Positions 34,357-41,525 of a DNA stretch of 63,564 bases are shown piece after piece. The notes beneath the pieces were generated by a model. That model saw nothing but the letters and a program-made list of their open reading frames with translations. It searched no databases and was not told the origin of the DNA. The position numbers and the translations under genes were made by a program. Numbering within the stretch: the first letter of the stretch is position 1; the number at the start of each line of letters is the position of its first letter. Source of the DNA: an uncultured Muribaculaceae bacterium (GTDB lineage Bacteria; Bacteroidota; Bacteroidia; Bacteroidales; Muribaculaceae); contig CANQQE010000013.1 in assembly GCA_947625935.1 (NCBI GenBank), positions 1 through 63,564 on the forward strand. The letters are read 5' to 3'.

Positions 34357-34975
34357 AAGAGTTGTTGATATAACTATTAATGCAGTAACTGAAACAGAGG
34401 TGGTCGCTGTGGAAGTTGAAATAGAATTTGGCAATAAAAACAGCAAAGGAATATTATATTTTGTAGAGAACCAAGCAGTTGCTGCCGATTACCAACTTGA
34501 CTATTTACTTTTGCCTATTAAGTCTAATGGATGGTATTTCAATGATTTGACGTACGCGTACCGCACTTTATATCCTATACCGCCGTTAACCAACACACCC
34601 ATCGACGAAATTATATATTTACAGAAAGAGATATCTCTGCTTCTTGATGACGTAGACGTCGTAACAATAAAGAATTTTCATCGAAAGAATATACCGGTGC
34701 CTAATATGTTCTATTTTGACATTTTTGACCCAAATTCTGACGACCAGGAAACCCTCGCTACGGATGTAAAGTGCTGTATATTACCTATTGTTGATGGGGA
34801 AGACGTTCTTTTCCCAAAAGAGTCTTTAGGAATTATTCACGTAATATCAGAAAATATGAAAGTAGACTACGGAACTTTGGTATACAGCATTAGTAGAGCG
34901 GTTCTTGAGGAGTATCATAATTTAATTGAGACTAGCAAAGAGTACTTAAGAGATGGGAGACATAAGGATGCTTAG
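34334..34975 (+). CDS. Early protein, unknown
   Basis: 213 residues from ATG 34334 (GGGAGG 9 bases upstream; ATG 34328 is closer but poorly spaced). Alternating beta/alpha with no recognised motif (INAVTETEVVAVEVEIEFGNKNSKGILYF). Confidence 0.6.
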   Translation: MLTKILSKRVVDITINAVTETEVVAVEVEIEFGNKNSKGILYFVENQAVAADYQLDYLLLPIKSNGWYFNDLTYAYRTLYPIPPLTNTPIDEIIYLQKEISLLLDDVDVVTIKNFHRKNIPVPNMFYFDIFDPNSDDQETLATDVKCCILPIVDGEDVLFPKESLGIIHVISENMKVDYGTLVYSISRAVLEEYHNLIETSKEYLRDGRHKDA

Positions 34976-35204
34976 AGAGTATAGATATGACGGTATGGTT
35001 ATGATAAAAACTGGAGATAAAGCAGCGAAACTTGTTAAATTCAGAAATGATGTAACTGCTGAAGACGAAAAGGATGCTATCAAAAAGTTAAAGACAAGTA
35101 TAGAGAAAGAGATCAAATCGGCATTTGGAACCAGTGATTTGGATTCTCATCTTATACGTCTATTTCCAAAATATTTGAAGGCGGGTGCGTATGTTGGAGA
35201 ATGA
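34968..35204 (+). CDS. Small early protein, unknown
   Basis: 78 residues from ATG 34968; ATG 34953 is an alternative. The start overlaps the preceding gene. Charged, with LRYRYDG-like N-terminus and a helical KKLKTSIEKEIKSAFG centre. Confidence 0.55.
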   Translation: MLREYRYDGMVMIKTGDKAAKLVKFRNDVTAEDEKDAIKKLKTSIEKEIKSAFGTSDLDSHLIRLFPKYLKAGAYVGE

Positions 35205-35379
35205 GGGCAAGAAAAAATATATAGGACGTAGGTATCGTAATACAATGAGCGCAGTTAGTGATTACATTAAAATAGCAGACCAACTTTGCTATCCGAAAGA
35301 ATGCGTAGACGAACTGATGGAAAGCACTAATGAACTTCAATGCGAACAGATCTTAGCAAAATACAGAAAAAGGAGTTAA
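35191..35379 (+). CDS. Small early protein, unknown
   Basis: 62 residues from ATG 35191, with GGCGGGTG upstream. Basic N-terminus (EGKKKYIGRRYRN), then a helix with two Cys. Overlaps both neighbours. Confidence 0.55.
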   Translation: MLENEGKKKYIGRRYRNTMSAVSDYIKIADQLCYPKECVDELMESTNELQCEQILAKYRKRS

Positions 35380-35384
35380 TATTT

Positions 35385-35561
35385 ATGAATCCTATAGAAC
35401 TGACAGAGAAAGTTGAGAAGCTTGAGAAGATAGTTAATGAATTGTCTAAGAAGGTTTTGGAGCTTGGTCAACTGAACGTCTGTATTAATTTGTCGGTTAT
35501 ATCTTTAAACAACAGGGTTAAAGAATTAGAAAAGAAATTCGATGAGATTAAGGAGGATTAA
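35385..35561 (+). CDS. Coiled-coil protein
   Basis: 58 residues from ATG 35385 after AAAGGAG. Almost entirely heptad repeats (LTEKVEKLEKIVNELSKKVLELG...LNNRVKELEKKFDEIKE). Likely forms a dimeric coiled coil and may partner a neighbour. Confidence 0.6.
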   Translation: MNPIELTEKVEKLEKIVNELSKKVLELGQLNVCINLSVISLNNRVKELEKKFDEIKED

Positions 35562-35565
35562 AAAT

Positions 35566-36219
35566 ATGACAAACAGAGAAGCTATATTTGGTATCTTAGG
35601 TATCGCTATTGGATGCGTTGCTGGGATATTTGGAAGTAAGAAGTATTACGAGAAGAAGTATATTGATGCTGTAAATGACGAACTTGATAAAATAAGAGAA
35701 GAGGAAGAATACACAGACTTAGCCGACGAGTACGACAGTAAGGAAAAGAATGACAAGAAGCCTGTTGACGAGGTGTCATACAAGAAGGGTTTCGACAAGC
35801 AAAAAGAAAAGAAGAAAGAAGATACTGCTTACGATGGTATGTACAGAGCCAAAAAATTAGCTGAGGATGCGGCTGAGAGTGTTGACGGTGGGACTGATAA
35901 CGGTGATGAGTCTTTTGAGGAGTATGACCGTCGAGTAACAAAGAATCAGCCTCCAAGAATAATAAGTGAAGAAGCTCTTGGTGAGGTTCCTGGATATTAT
36001 GACCATATTGACCTATTCTACTACACAAGAGATGATATTCTAACCGACGATGCTGACAATGTTCTTGAGGATAGAGGACGATTCTTAGGTAGTGATATTG
36101 ATTGTTGGTTCTCTGACTTCTGTGATAGTGATGACAGGACTATGATCATAAGAAATTTCGAACTTTCAACCGTCTACGAAATTCAGAAGTTTGACAGCAG
36201 CTTTGAAGAGCTTGAGTGA
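35566..36219 (+). CDS. Membrane-anchored acidic protein, unknown
   Basis: 217 residues from ATG 35566 after AAGGAGGATT. One N-terminal membrane helix (AIFGILGIAIGCVAGIFG, 5-22), a long charged stalk (about 25-125), then an acidic domain (VPGYYDHIDLFYYTRDDILTDDADNVLEDRGRFLG). The architecture recurs in gut phages; function unknown. Confidence 0.65.
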   Translation: MTNREAIFGILGIAIGCVAGIFGSKKYYEKKYIDAVNDELDKIREEEEYTDLADEYDSKEKNDKKPVDEVSYKKGFDKQKEKKKEDTAYDGMYRAKKLAEDAAESVDGGTDNGDESFEEYDRRVTKNQPPRIISEEALGEVPGYYDHIDLFYYTRDDILTDDADNVLEDRGRFLGSDIDCWFSDFCDSDDRTMIIRNFELSTVYEIQKFDSSFEELE

Positions 36220-36234
36220 ATAGAGGAATTCAAT

Positions 36235-36435
36235 ATGGACGATGATATTTTCAATTATCTCAATGAGCAATCGCAAAAAGGAATACCTATAATTGGAGAA
36301 ATGAAGTCTTATCGTGATATTCTGAGAGATACTTTTGCTTTTCTCTATCTCCAAGGCGAATTAACTTCTGAAGAGGTTCTGTATGACTTCCGGTTGGTAG
36401 ATTTATATTTTGGAGATGGAAGGAGTAAAGTATGA
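36235..36435 (+). CDS. Small early protein, unknown
   Basis: 66 residues, acidic and helical (DDDIFNYLNEQSQKGIPIIGEMKSYRDILRDTFAFLYLQGE). The stop overlaps the next small ORF. Confidence 0.55.
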   Translation: MDDDIFNYLNEQSQKGIPIIGEMKSYRDILRDTFAFLYLQGELTSEEVLYDFRLVDLYFGDGRSKV

Positions 36436-36491
36436 GCTTTATATTTGGGATGATCGCTGTTACGGGATTGATAGTTGTACTGATTGGATAG
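36432..36491 (+). CDS. 19-residue membrane peptide
   Basis: MSFIFGMIAVTGLIVVLIG: one membrane helix. Its ATG overlaps the stop of the preceding gene, so translation would be coupled. It resembles the short peptides at 26987 and 48148. Confidence 0.45.
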   Translation: MSFIFGMIAVTGLIVVLIG

Positions 36492-36501
36492 CTGAGTAGT
36501 G

Positions 36502-36532
36502 GGCGCAAAAATAACTTCTATTATAATGACAA
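36502..36532 (+). promoter_or_regulatory. Early promoter-like element
   Basis: GGCGCA, 14 bases, TATAAT, GACAA. Leader of about 30 bases to the gene at 36567. Confidence 0.65.
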
Positions 36533-36566
36533 CTGAATATAGTTTATATTTTAAGGAGGAAACGAA

Positions 36567-36935
36567 ATGACGAAGGAATTACAAGACAGACTTGAGGAGC
36601 ACGCGGAACTCATTATGGATACTCTTGAGGACGGTGAGGAGCATCCAATGTCTGAGGACCAGAGGAAACAGCTTAGTGATGAACTAAGGGTTACTCTTCA
36701 GGGGATAATCGAGACTGACAAAAATGCTATATCTCTTGTGAACGAAGAGACAGAGTATAAGAAGTCGAAATTAACTTTTGGAAGGGCAGCTGTGGATATT
36801 GCTAAGTGCGTATTGCCTGTGGTTATCAGCGGAGGAGTGATCTTAACTTGCCATAAATGGGGTTACACATTTGAGGAAAACGGCCTTAGGAAGTTGAGCG
36901 ATGTCTGGAGACGGATGCCAAATATGAAGATTTAG
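36567..36935 (+). CDS. Early protein with one hydrophobic segment
   Basis: 122 residues. Acidic helical N-terminus (TKELQDRLEEHAELIMDTLEDGEEH), then a hydrophobic stretch (AAVDIAKCVLPVVISGGVILTCHKWG, about 75-100) and a basic end. Similar to the membrane helices of 26129 and 29554. Confidence 0.55.
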   Translation: MTKELQDRLEEHAELIMDTLEDGEEHPMSEDQRKQLSDELRVTLQGIIETDKNAISLVNEETEYKKSKLTFGRAAVDIAKCVLPVVISGGVILTCHKWGYTFEENGLRKLSDVWRRMPNMKI

Positions 36936-36952
36936 GAGGTTGTACGAAAAAA

Positions 36953-36989
36953 GGGGCTTAGCAAATTGCTAGGCTCCTTTATATTTTTT
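36953..36989 (+). terminator. Intrinsic terminator (GGGGCTTAGC family)
   Basis: Nearly identical hairpin to that at 29928 (GGGGCTTAGCA / TGCTAGGCTCC), then TTTATATTTTTT. Confidence 0.75.
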
Positions 36990-37002
36990 GGAGGATTAAA
37001 AT

Positions 37003-37401
37003 ATGAAAGAATTAACTCTGGATGAGGCTATGGAACTTCATAAGGAATTATATTTGACGATGTCGAAACTTGAAGATTATAATAAGTTTTTAGGAAAGGA
37101 CTTAATTGAGTTAAAGAAATATTGTCTTAAACGTATGGGGTTTGTTGGCAACGAATGTCCGAGAAATTTATGTTTTCTTTGTGAATATGCGAAACAACAA
37201 TATCATAAAAGTAATTGCTTTTTTCCTATATGCCATTATTGTCCATTACCGTCTCATTGTACGTCCTGGGATCCTTATTTTTTATTGCAGTGTGTATTTG
37301 ATGATTGTTTGGGCGCGACCGAAATAACCGATGAAGGAGCTGAAACAATAAGAAAAGCCTGTATAGAAATAAGTGAACTAAAATGTGAAATGTCTAAGTA
37401 A
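37003..37401 (+). CDS. Cys-rich zinc-binding-type protein (paralogue 1)
   Basis: 132 residues. LTLDEAMELHKELYLTM is shared with the product of 37658. A central Cys cluster (CPRNLCFLCEYAK...CFFPICHYCPLPSHC) suggests two zinc sites. The C-terminus is helical. Function unknown. Confidence 0.6.
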   Translation: MKELTLDEAMELHKELYLTMSKLEDYNKFLGKDLIELKKYCLKRMGFVGNECPRNLCFLCEYAKQQYHKSNCFFPICHYCPLPSHCTSWDPYFLLQCVFDDCLGATEITDEGAETIRKACIEISELKCEMSK

Positions 37402-37432
37402 TTCGCAAAAAATTATCTCCTTATAATAGAAA
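37402..37432 (+). promoter_or_regulatory. Early promoter-like element (near consensus)
   Basis: TTCGCA, 14 bases, TATAAT, AGAAA. Confidence 0.75.
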
Positions 37433-37468
37433 CAATATTAATCAAAAATTTTAAGGAGGATTTTAATT

Positions 37469-37618
37469 ATGAGCAAAACTTTATATGAGAAATTTATCGA
37501 TTGGTGCGTATACAAGAAATGCATCTGGGATGTGGTCAATTATAAAGGCAGCTTTGACGAATTACAGAGAAAGATTGATTATGTTGAGGAATACGAGAAG
37601 ACAAAAAAGAGGGCTTAA
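37469..37618 (+). CDS. Small helical protein
   Basis: 49 residues behind TTAAGGAGG. Charged and aromatic (KTLYEKFIDWCVYKKCIWDVVNYKGSFDELQRKIDYVEEYEK). It fills the space between the two Cys-rich paralogues. Its stop lies in a terminator. Confidence 0.55.
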   Translation: MSKTLYEKFIDWCVYKKCIWDVVNYKGSFDELQRKIDYVEEYEKTKKRA

Positions 37619-37638
37619 TTGCTCTCTTTATTTTTTTA
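37606..37638 (+). terminator. Intrinsic terminator
   Basis: AAAGAGGGC/GCTCTCTTT around TTAATT, then ATTTTTTT. Confidence 0.75.
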
Positions 37639-37657
37639 TTTGGGAGGGATGTAAAGA

Positions 37658-38125
37658 ATGAAATTAACACTTGAAGAAGCTATGGAGTATCATAAGAAGT
37701 TGTACGAGACTATTCGTGATATGCCGAATTATGATGATTACAACGGAAAATATTTTAATCAAGTTTGTGCCGATGTGGCTAATAAACTAGTTGCTGGCAA
37801 AGGCGATCTGAAATTTAATTGCTTCCTTTGCGAGTATGCTTATAGTAAATGTCCAGAAAATGCGAGTAAACTCGATAGATGTAAATATTGTCCAGTATTT
37901 GATGAGGTTAATACCTGTGAAGAATATAGATGCTATTGCACTGTTAGGAATATTTTTGCTAATCACGTACGGTTATATGAAACTGAAACTTACCAACCAT
38001 ATAGTGCTAAAAGACAAGTGCCATCATTAGTATCTCATATTTACGAACCAATTAGTATTGTGGAAGAATTAGCGATAAAAGAGTGTTGCGACAAAATAAG
38101 TAAATTAAAGCCTAGGAGGTTGTGA
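37658..38125 (+). CDS. Cys-rich zinc-binding-type protein (paralogue 2)
   Basis: 155 residues. Shares LTLEEAMEYHKKLYETI and CFLCEYA with the product of 37003. Cys continue in CKYCPVFDEVNTCEEYRCYC. Probably a diverged tandem duplicate with one gene inserted between the copies. Confidence 0.6.
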   Translation: MKLTLEEAMEYHKKLYETIRDMPNYDDYNGKYFNQVCADVANKLVAGKGDLKFNCFLCEYAYSKCPENASKLDRCKYCPVFDEVNTCEEYRCYCTVRNIFANHVRLYETETYQPYSAKRQVPSLVSHIYEPISIVEELAIKECCDKISKLKPRRL

Positions 38126-38128
38126 ATA

Positions 38129-38290
38129 ATGATTAGATTAGCGTTTAAAATGATATTTGGGGTTATTAAATTCGTTATGGCTTTGATAGCAATTATTATT
38201 GGTTGCTGTCTAGGAGTTGGTGGATTTATAGTACTGTTTTGTTTCCTGGCAGTAATCGCAAGTATTTATTCTCCTAAAATGACAACATAA
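38129..38290 (+). CDS. Small membrane protein
   Basis: 53 residues: basic start (IRLAFKMIFGVIKF) and one long or two short membrane helices (VMALIAIIIGCCLGVGGFIVLFCFLAVIASI). The last codons form a promoter-like element. Confidence 0.55.
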   Translation: MIRLAFKMIFGVIKFVMALIAIIIGCCLGVGGFIVLFCFLAVIASIYSPKMTT

Positions 38291-38295
38291 AGGAT
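38265..38295 (+). promoter_or_regulatory. Early promoter-like element within a coding end
   Basis: ATCGCA, 14 bases, TAAAAT, GACAA; the -10-like hexamer ends exactly at the stop codon of the preceding gene. Confidence 0.6.
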
Positions 38296-38313
38296 CAAAA
38301 AGGAGGATTAAAT

Positions 38314-38481
38314 ATGATAACATTATTAGTTATATTACTTGGTCTTATTGTCGGAGGAGTGTTAGTACTTATTGGTGCTGCATTCAGTCCGATATTTATA
38401 GGACTTGGATTTTTGGTAGCTATTGATGCTATTGTCTTTAGTACTATAAAGGCGATCAGAAAATGGTTGTCAAAGAAATAA
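38314..38481 (+). CDS. Small membrane protein
   Basis: 55 residues behind AAGGAGGATTAA. Two hydrophobic segments (LLVILLGLIVGGVLVLIGA and IFIGLGFLVAIDAIVF), basic end (KAIRKWLSKK). Confidence 0.55.
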   Translation: MITLLVILLGLIVGGVLVLIGAAFSPIFIGLGFLVAIDAIVFSTIKAIRKWLSKK

Positions 38482-38504
38482 AAATTGAATATTGAGAATA
38501 TAGG

Positions 38505-38539
38505 GGAGGTTAACGAAAGGTTGGCTTCCTTTATATTTT
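38505..38539 (+). terminator. Intrinsic terminator
   Basis: GGAGGTTAAC pairs with GTTGGCTTCC (with G-T pairs) around GAAAG, then TTTATATTTT. Confidence 0.7.
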
Positions 38540-38568
38540 CGCAGATAAATATGGCATTAAGATGAAAG
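38538..38568 (+). promoter_or_regulatory. Early promoter-like element
   Basis: TTCGCA, 14 bases, TAAGAT, GAAAG, directly after the terminator T tract. Confidence 0.65.
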
Positions 38569-38580
38569 GAAGTATTGGTT

Positions 38581-38676
38581 ATGGAAGAAAATAAAGATAA
38601 AGAAGTAACTATTGAAGATATAGCCAATATGTTTGACGAGATAGTGAAGGCTATAGAAAAGATGGAGGAGGCTTAA
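38581..38676 (+). CDS. 31-residue acidic peptide
   Basis: MEENKDKEVTIEDIANMFDE, then IVKAIEKMEEA; helical, behind GAAAGGAAG. It has its own promoter-like element and terminator, so it forms a single-gene unit. Confidence 0.45.
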   Translation: MEENKDKEVTIEDIANMFDEIVKAIEKMEEA

Positions 38677-38698
38677 CAGCTTCCTCTTTTATTTTTAT
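38665..38698 (+). terminator. Intrinsic terminator
   Basis: GAGGAGGC/GCTTCCTC around TTAACA, then TTTTATTTTT. Overlaps the stop of the preceding gene. Confidence 0.75.
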
Positions 38699-38714
38699 TG
38701 GAAGGTGATTATAT

Positions 38715-38873
38715 ATGATCAATTTATTAATAGCAACGGTTAAAATAATAGTAACATTAATGCTTGGTATAGTAGTAATAATTGGTGCATTTTTTATTGG
38801 GGTTGCCATATTATTAATACTTATTTCTGCATTATCTAATTTTGTTGCTTGGGTGCTTGATAAAATTAATTAA
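38715..38873 (+). CDS. Small membrane protein
   Basis: 52 residues, almost wholly hydrophobic (KIIVTLMLGIVVIIGAFFIG, then VAILLILISALSNFVAWVL), behind GGAAGGTGAT. Third membrane peptide in 750 bases. Confidence 0.55.
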   Translation: MINLLIATVKIIVTLMLGIVVIIGAFFIGVAILLILISALSNFVAWVLDKIN

Positions 38874-38902
38874 AGAAGGATATTTATTGGAAGGTAAAAA
38901 GT

Positions 38903-39154
38903 ATGTACAATAGCTATAAGATGGCTGCCGTTAGGTCTTTCGATGGTCTCGAGAGTATGTACTATTCTGAAGAGATAATGAAAGAATTATCAAAAATGGG
39001 AGCTAAGATGGTTGTTAGATTCTCTGTTCGGCACGATAAAAGTAAAGAAGTCACAGGCTTAAGGATCTATGTTTACTGCTACAAACGAGGAAAAATATAT
39101 AACTATTGCAGGCAGCACCGGTTTGAGTACACTAAGTGCTTTGACTATAGGTGA
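38903..39154 (+). CDS. Small early protein, unknown
   Basis: 83 residues. Basic, with several Tyr and Cys (RIYVYCYKRGKIYNYCRQHRFEYTKCFDYR). No family recognised. Confidence 0.55.
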   Translation: MYNSYKMAAVRSFDGLESMYYSEEIMKELSKMGAKMVVRFSVRHDKSKEVTGLRIYVYCYKRGKIYNYCRQHRFEYTKCFDYR

Positions 39155-39174
39155 TATTTTAAGGAGGAAATAAG

Positions 39175-39471
39175 ATGACATTTAAAGAGTGGTTATATAA
39201 TGAATACAGCAAAAAAGTAGAAGAATCAACTAATGCTGATGCTGTTTTCTTTAATAATGTACGTACCGTTCTTAAGTATCGTGGAATTCCTATGTATAAA
39301 TTTGAGGAATCTCTCGGATTCTGTCAAGGATATTTGACCAAGCATTCTAATGGGACTGTTAGGACTTATCTTGACGATGTCTGTCGCATCGCTAATAAGT
39401 TGGATATTTCCATTGACAGACTGCTTGATCCGAATTTTGTAGAATGGGCGATGGATAATTTAGAGAAATGA
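39175..39471 (+). CDS. Cro/CI-type HTH-like protein (paralogue 1)
   Basis: 98 residues. FFNNVRTVLKYRGIPMYKFEESLGFCQGYLTKH...VCRIANKLDISIDRLLDP has the five-helix layout of Cro/CI repressors. The product of 41526 is a clear paralogue. It may regulate the early promoter-like elements or the origin. Degenerate recognition helix, so DNA binding is not certain. Confidence 0.6.
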   Translation: MTFKEWLYNEYSKKVEESTNADAVFFNNVRTVLKYRGIPMYKFEESLGFCQGYLTKHSNGTVRTYLDDVCRIANKLDISIDRLLDPNFVEWAMDNLEK

Positions 39472-39500
39472 CGCAAATAAATCCTTGCTTATAATGAAAG
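39470..39500 (+). promoter_or_regulatory. Early promoter-like element
   Basis: GACGCA, 14 bases, TATAAT, GAAAG, starting at the stop codon of the HTH gene. Confidence 0.7.
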
Positions 39501-39529
39501 AAAATTATATTTTTAAGGAGGATTTAGGT

Positions 39530-39679
39530 ATGGCTATAATTGGAAGGATAATTTTAGTAACTTTTGGATTTACTATGGGATGTCTTGTGGAGAATATTAG
39601 AAAGACAGAAAAAGAAATCAAAGAGTTAGAAAAGGAGAACGAAAGATTAGATGAAATACTTAAGAGCATAAAAATATGA
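39530..39679 (+). CDS. Small membrane-anchored coiled coil
   Basis: 49 residues from ATG 39530 after AAGGAGGATTT. Membrane helix (IIGRIILVTFGFTMGCLV) followed by heptads (RKTEKEIKELEKENERLDEILKSI). Confidence 0.55.
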   Translation: MAIIGRIILVTFGFTMGCLVENIRKTEKEIKELEKENERLDEILKSIKI

Positions 39680-39693
39680 TGTAATTACGCTTA

Positions 39694-39731
39694 GGGGTTG
39701 GGGTCGAAAAGATCTCAGCTCCTTTATTTTG
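39694..39731 (+). terminator. Intrinsic terminator (GGGGTC-GAAAA family)
   Basis: GGGGTTGGGGTC pairs with GATCTCAGCTCC around GAAAA, then TTTATTTT. A close copy is at 41464. Confidence 0.75.
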
Positions 39732-39758
39732 TTTAGAGAATTGGAGGATTTTTATATT

Positions 39759-39989
39759 ATGGTTATTGGTAATGACACGATTTATAGTTATTCTTGTAAT
39801 AAGCAAAAGGAATATAATCCAGCTGCGAATCATTATGAAAATAGTAAATATTTATTCTGTATAGATATTTATAAAAATGAAGAGCGTGATTCTGTGGTGA
39901 GTTTAAATTTCTCAAGTTTGGCTGATGTAGTAAAGTTTAGAGATTGTGTAAATGCATTTCTTAAATTTAGTGAGGGGATGGTTGATTAA
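39759..39989 (+). CDS. Small early protein, unknown (paralogue of 40534)
   Basis: 76 residues from ATG 39759 (GGAGGA about 11 bases upstream, slightly long). Beta-rich, ending VVSLNFSSLADVVKFRDCVNAFLKF, which resembles EINLDFVDFDSFSDFVNKLN in the product of 40534. Confidence 0.5.
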   Translation: MVIGNDTIYSYSCNKQKEYNPAANHYENSKYLFCIDIYKNEERDSVVSLNFSSLADVVKFRDCVNAFLKFSEGMVD

Positions 39990-40537
39990 TGGGAAGGCTG
40001 ATTGAATATTGGGATGATTATAGGTGCTGGCTAATGAATATTTGTGGGTTGTTTGATACCACATATGACGATTTGTGTAGGATTCTTCATTCTATTGATG
40101 CGTTCGGCAGGGATTATGACACGAATAGGTTTGAAGATGGGTTGAATCAGAGGACCTTTTACATCGAAAAATTGAATTGGGACGAGCAATATAAGGCTGA
40201 AGAGGAGCTAAAGCAGCACAAATGTTCGTTTTTTGAGATGATTGTGGCTCTTGCTGTACGTATTGATGATGAATATTTGGGTGATCCTAAGCAACCAAAT
40301 GCTGGAAAATGGCTTGATGAGATGCTTAGAGGGCTTGATATTTTGAAATACGGTTGGAACGTAAGTCCAAATCAGGAAAGAATCATAAGAAAAAGGGTCA
40401 ATTTTATGCTGAATAGAGAGTATGATGACCGTGGAAACTGCAATATATTTCAGCTTAGAAGACCCTATGCTGGATTTAGGGACTTACCTATTTGGCAGCA
40501 GATGCAAATTTGGATGAGTGAGAGGTATGGAGGATGA
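39989..40537 (+). CDS. Early protein, unknown
   Basis: 182 residues, start coupled to the preceding stop (TAATG). Helical, Trp-rich (LIEYWDDYRCWLMNICGLFDTTYDDL...GKWLDEMLRGLDILKYGWNVSP). Conserved-looking but not recognised. Confidence 0.6.
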   Translation: MGRLIEYWDDYRCWLMNICGLFDTTYDDLCRILHSIDAFGRDYDTNRFEDGLNQRTFYIEKLNWDEQYKAEEELKQHKCSFFEMIVALAVRIDDEYLGDPKQPNAGKWLDEMLRGLDILKYGWNVSPNQERIIRKRVNFMLNREYDDRGNCNIFQLRRPYAGFRDLPIWQQMQIWMSERYGG

Positions 40538-40767
40538 AAGTTATGGGACATCACAAAGAATATGACTTTTATATTGTTGGCTATGAGAATGAGAAAAGAA
40601 TCACATTAAAATTGGATCCACTTAAGCCTAATTGCGATGAAATTAATTTGGATTTTGTGGATTTTGACTCATTTAGCGATTTTGTTAATAAACTTAATAG
40701 CGGAAGAGATAAAGCTCGTAATTTTATTGAGAATCGCAAAAAATTCCTTCCTTATAATGACAACTAA
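40534..40767 (+). CDS. Small early protein, unknown (paralogue of 39759)
   Basis: 77 residues, start overlapping the preceding stop. DEINLDFVDFDSFSDFVNKL matches the C-terminal part of the product of 39759. Its last codons carry a promoter-like element. Confidence 0.5.
   Translation: MKVMGHHKEYDFYIVGYENEKRITLKLDPLKPNCDEINLDFVDFDSFSDFVNKLNSGRDKARNFIENRKKFLPYNDN
40733..40763 (+). promoter_or_regulatory. Early promoter-like element within a coding end
   Basis: ATCGCA, 14 bases, TATAAT, GACAA. Confidence 0.7.
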
Positions 40768-40801
40768 ATATAGAAAAGTTATATTTTAAGGAGGTATTAG
40801 T

Positions 40802-40972
40802 ATGAAGAAATTTAATAAGGACAAATTAATTGGTGTTGCGACTTATGGATTTTGGTTTGCATATGCTGGTCTGATATCAGCGACTATTTATGGAACCATT
40901 TATCATTTCAAAACACTGAAAACTATTAAAAATGAGGTGCATACGCTTCTTGAAATGAAAAGAGGATATTGA
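40802..40972 (+). CDS. Small membrane protein
   Basis: 56 residues behind AAGGAGG: basic start, a membrane helix (VATYGFWFAYAGLISATIYGTIY), then a helical tail (LKTIKNEVHTLLEMK). Confidence 0.55.
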   Translation: MKKFNKDKLIGVATYGFWFAYAGLISATIYGTIYHFKTLKTIKNEVHTLLEMKRGY

Positions 40973-40982
40973 TAGTTGCCGT

Positions 40983-41017
40983 AAAGGGGATCGAGAAATC
41001 GGTCCTCTTTATTTTTT
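40983..41017 (+). terminator. Intrinsic terminator with GAAA loop
   Basis: AAAGGGGATCGA pairs with TCGGTCCTCTTT around a GAAA tetraloop, then ATTTTTT. Confidence 0.8.
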
Positions 41018-41046
41018 AGCAAATAAATCTTGTTCTATAATGCAGT
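41016..41046 (+). promoter_or_regulatory. Early promoter-like element
   Basis: TTAGCA, 14 bases, TATAAT, GCAGT. The 3' flank departs from RGAAA. Confidence 0.6.
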
Positions 41047-41081
41047 GGTAAACTTTATATTTTTATAAGGAGGAAATAAAG

Positions 41082-41456
41082 ATGGAAGAAAAGAAGATGA
41101 GCAAAAAGAAGAAAGTAATTATTGGAATTTTAGGAGCAGGTGCTGGTGTTGCAGGATGTTGCTTACTGTATCATTTTGTGAAAAATGGGACGAAAAAGAA
41201 TGGAAATGAGAATAAAGTCGACTATCTATTGGGTCAGATATTCGATGAAACCTCAGATAGAGATTATGAACTTCATCCGATTTTTGACGCGAAAGATTGC
41301 AGGGCAATAGACAACCATATATTTACAGAACTGGCACCAAATCTGGAAAAGGCTTTGCTTGAAACAAATGATCCGATTACTGTTGATGAAACTTATCGTT
41401 TTAGTGATGGAGTTATTAAAAAATTGACCATTGACATTAAAAAGGTTAATGAATAA
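41082..41456 (+). CDS. Single-pass membrane protein, unknown
   Basis: 124 residues. Lys-rich start, membrane helix (VIIGILGAGAGVAGCCLLYHFV, 12-33), soluble acidic tail with IFDETSDRDYELHPIFDAKDCRAIDNHIFTELAPNL. Confidence 0.55.
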   Translation: MEEKKMSKKKKVIIGILGAGAGVAGCCLLYHFVKNGTKKNGNENKVDYLLGQIFDETSDRDYELHPIFDAKDCRAIDNHIFTELAPNLEKALLETNDPITVDETYRFSDGVIKKLTIDIKKVNE

Positions 41457-41463
41457 TCTTGAG

Positions 41464-41502
41464 GGAGCTTGGGGTCGAAAAGATCTCAGCTCCTTTATTT
41501 TG
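41464..41502 (+). terminator. Intrinsic terminator (GGGGTC-GAAAA family)
   Basis: GGAGCTTGGGGTC pairs with GATCTCAGCTCC around GAAAA, then TTTATTTTG. Confidence 0.75.
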
Positions 41503-41525
41503 TTGTGATATTTGAAAGGATTACT

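Noticed and set aside
41016-41046. Ordinary sigma70 promoters as explanation for the TTCGCA elements
   Set aside because: The first hexamer is conserved at 14 bases from the second in nearly every copy, whereas sigma70 needs about 17. Shifting 3 bases upstream gives no conserved -35.
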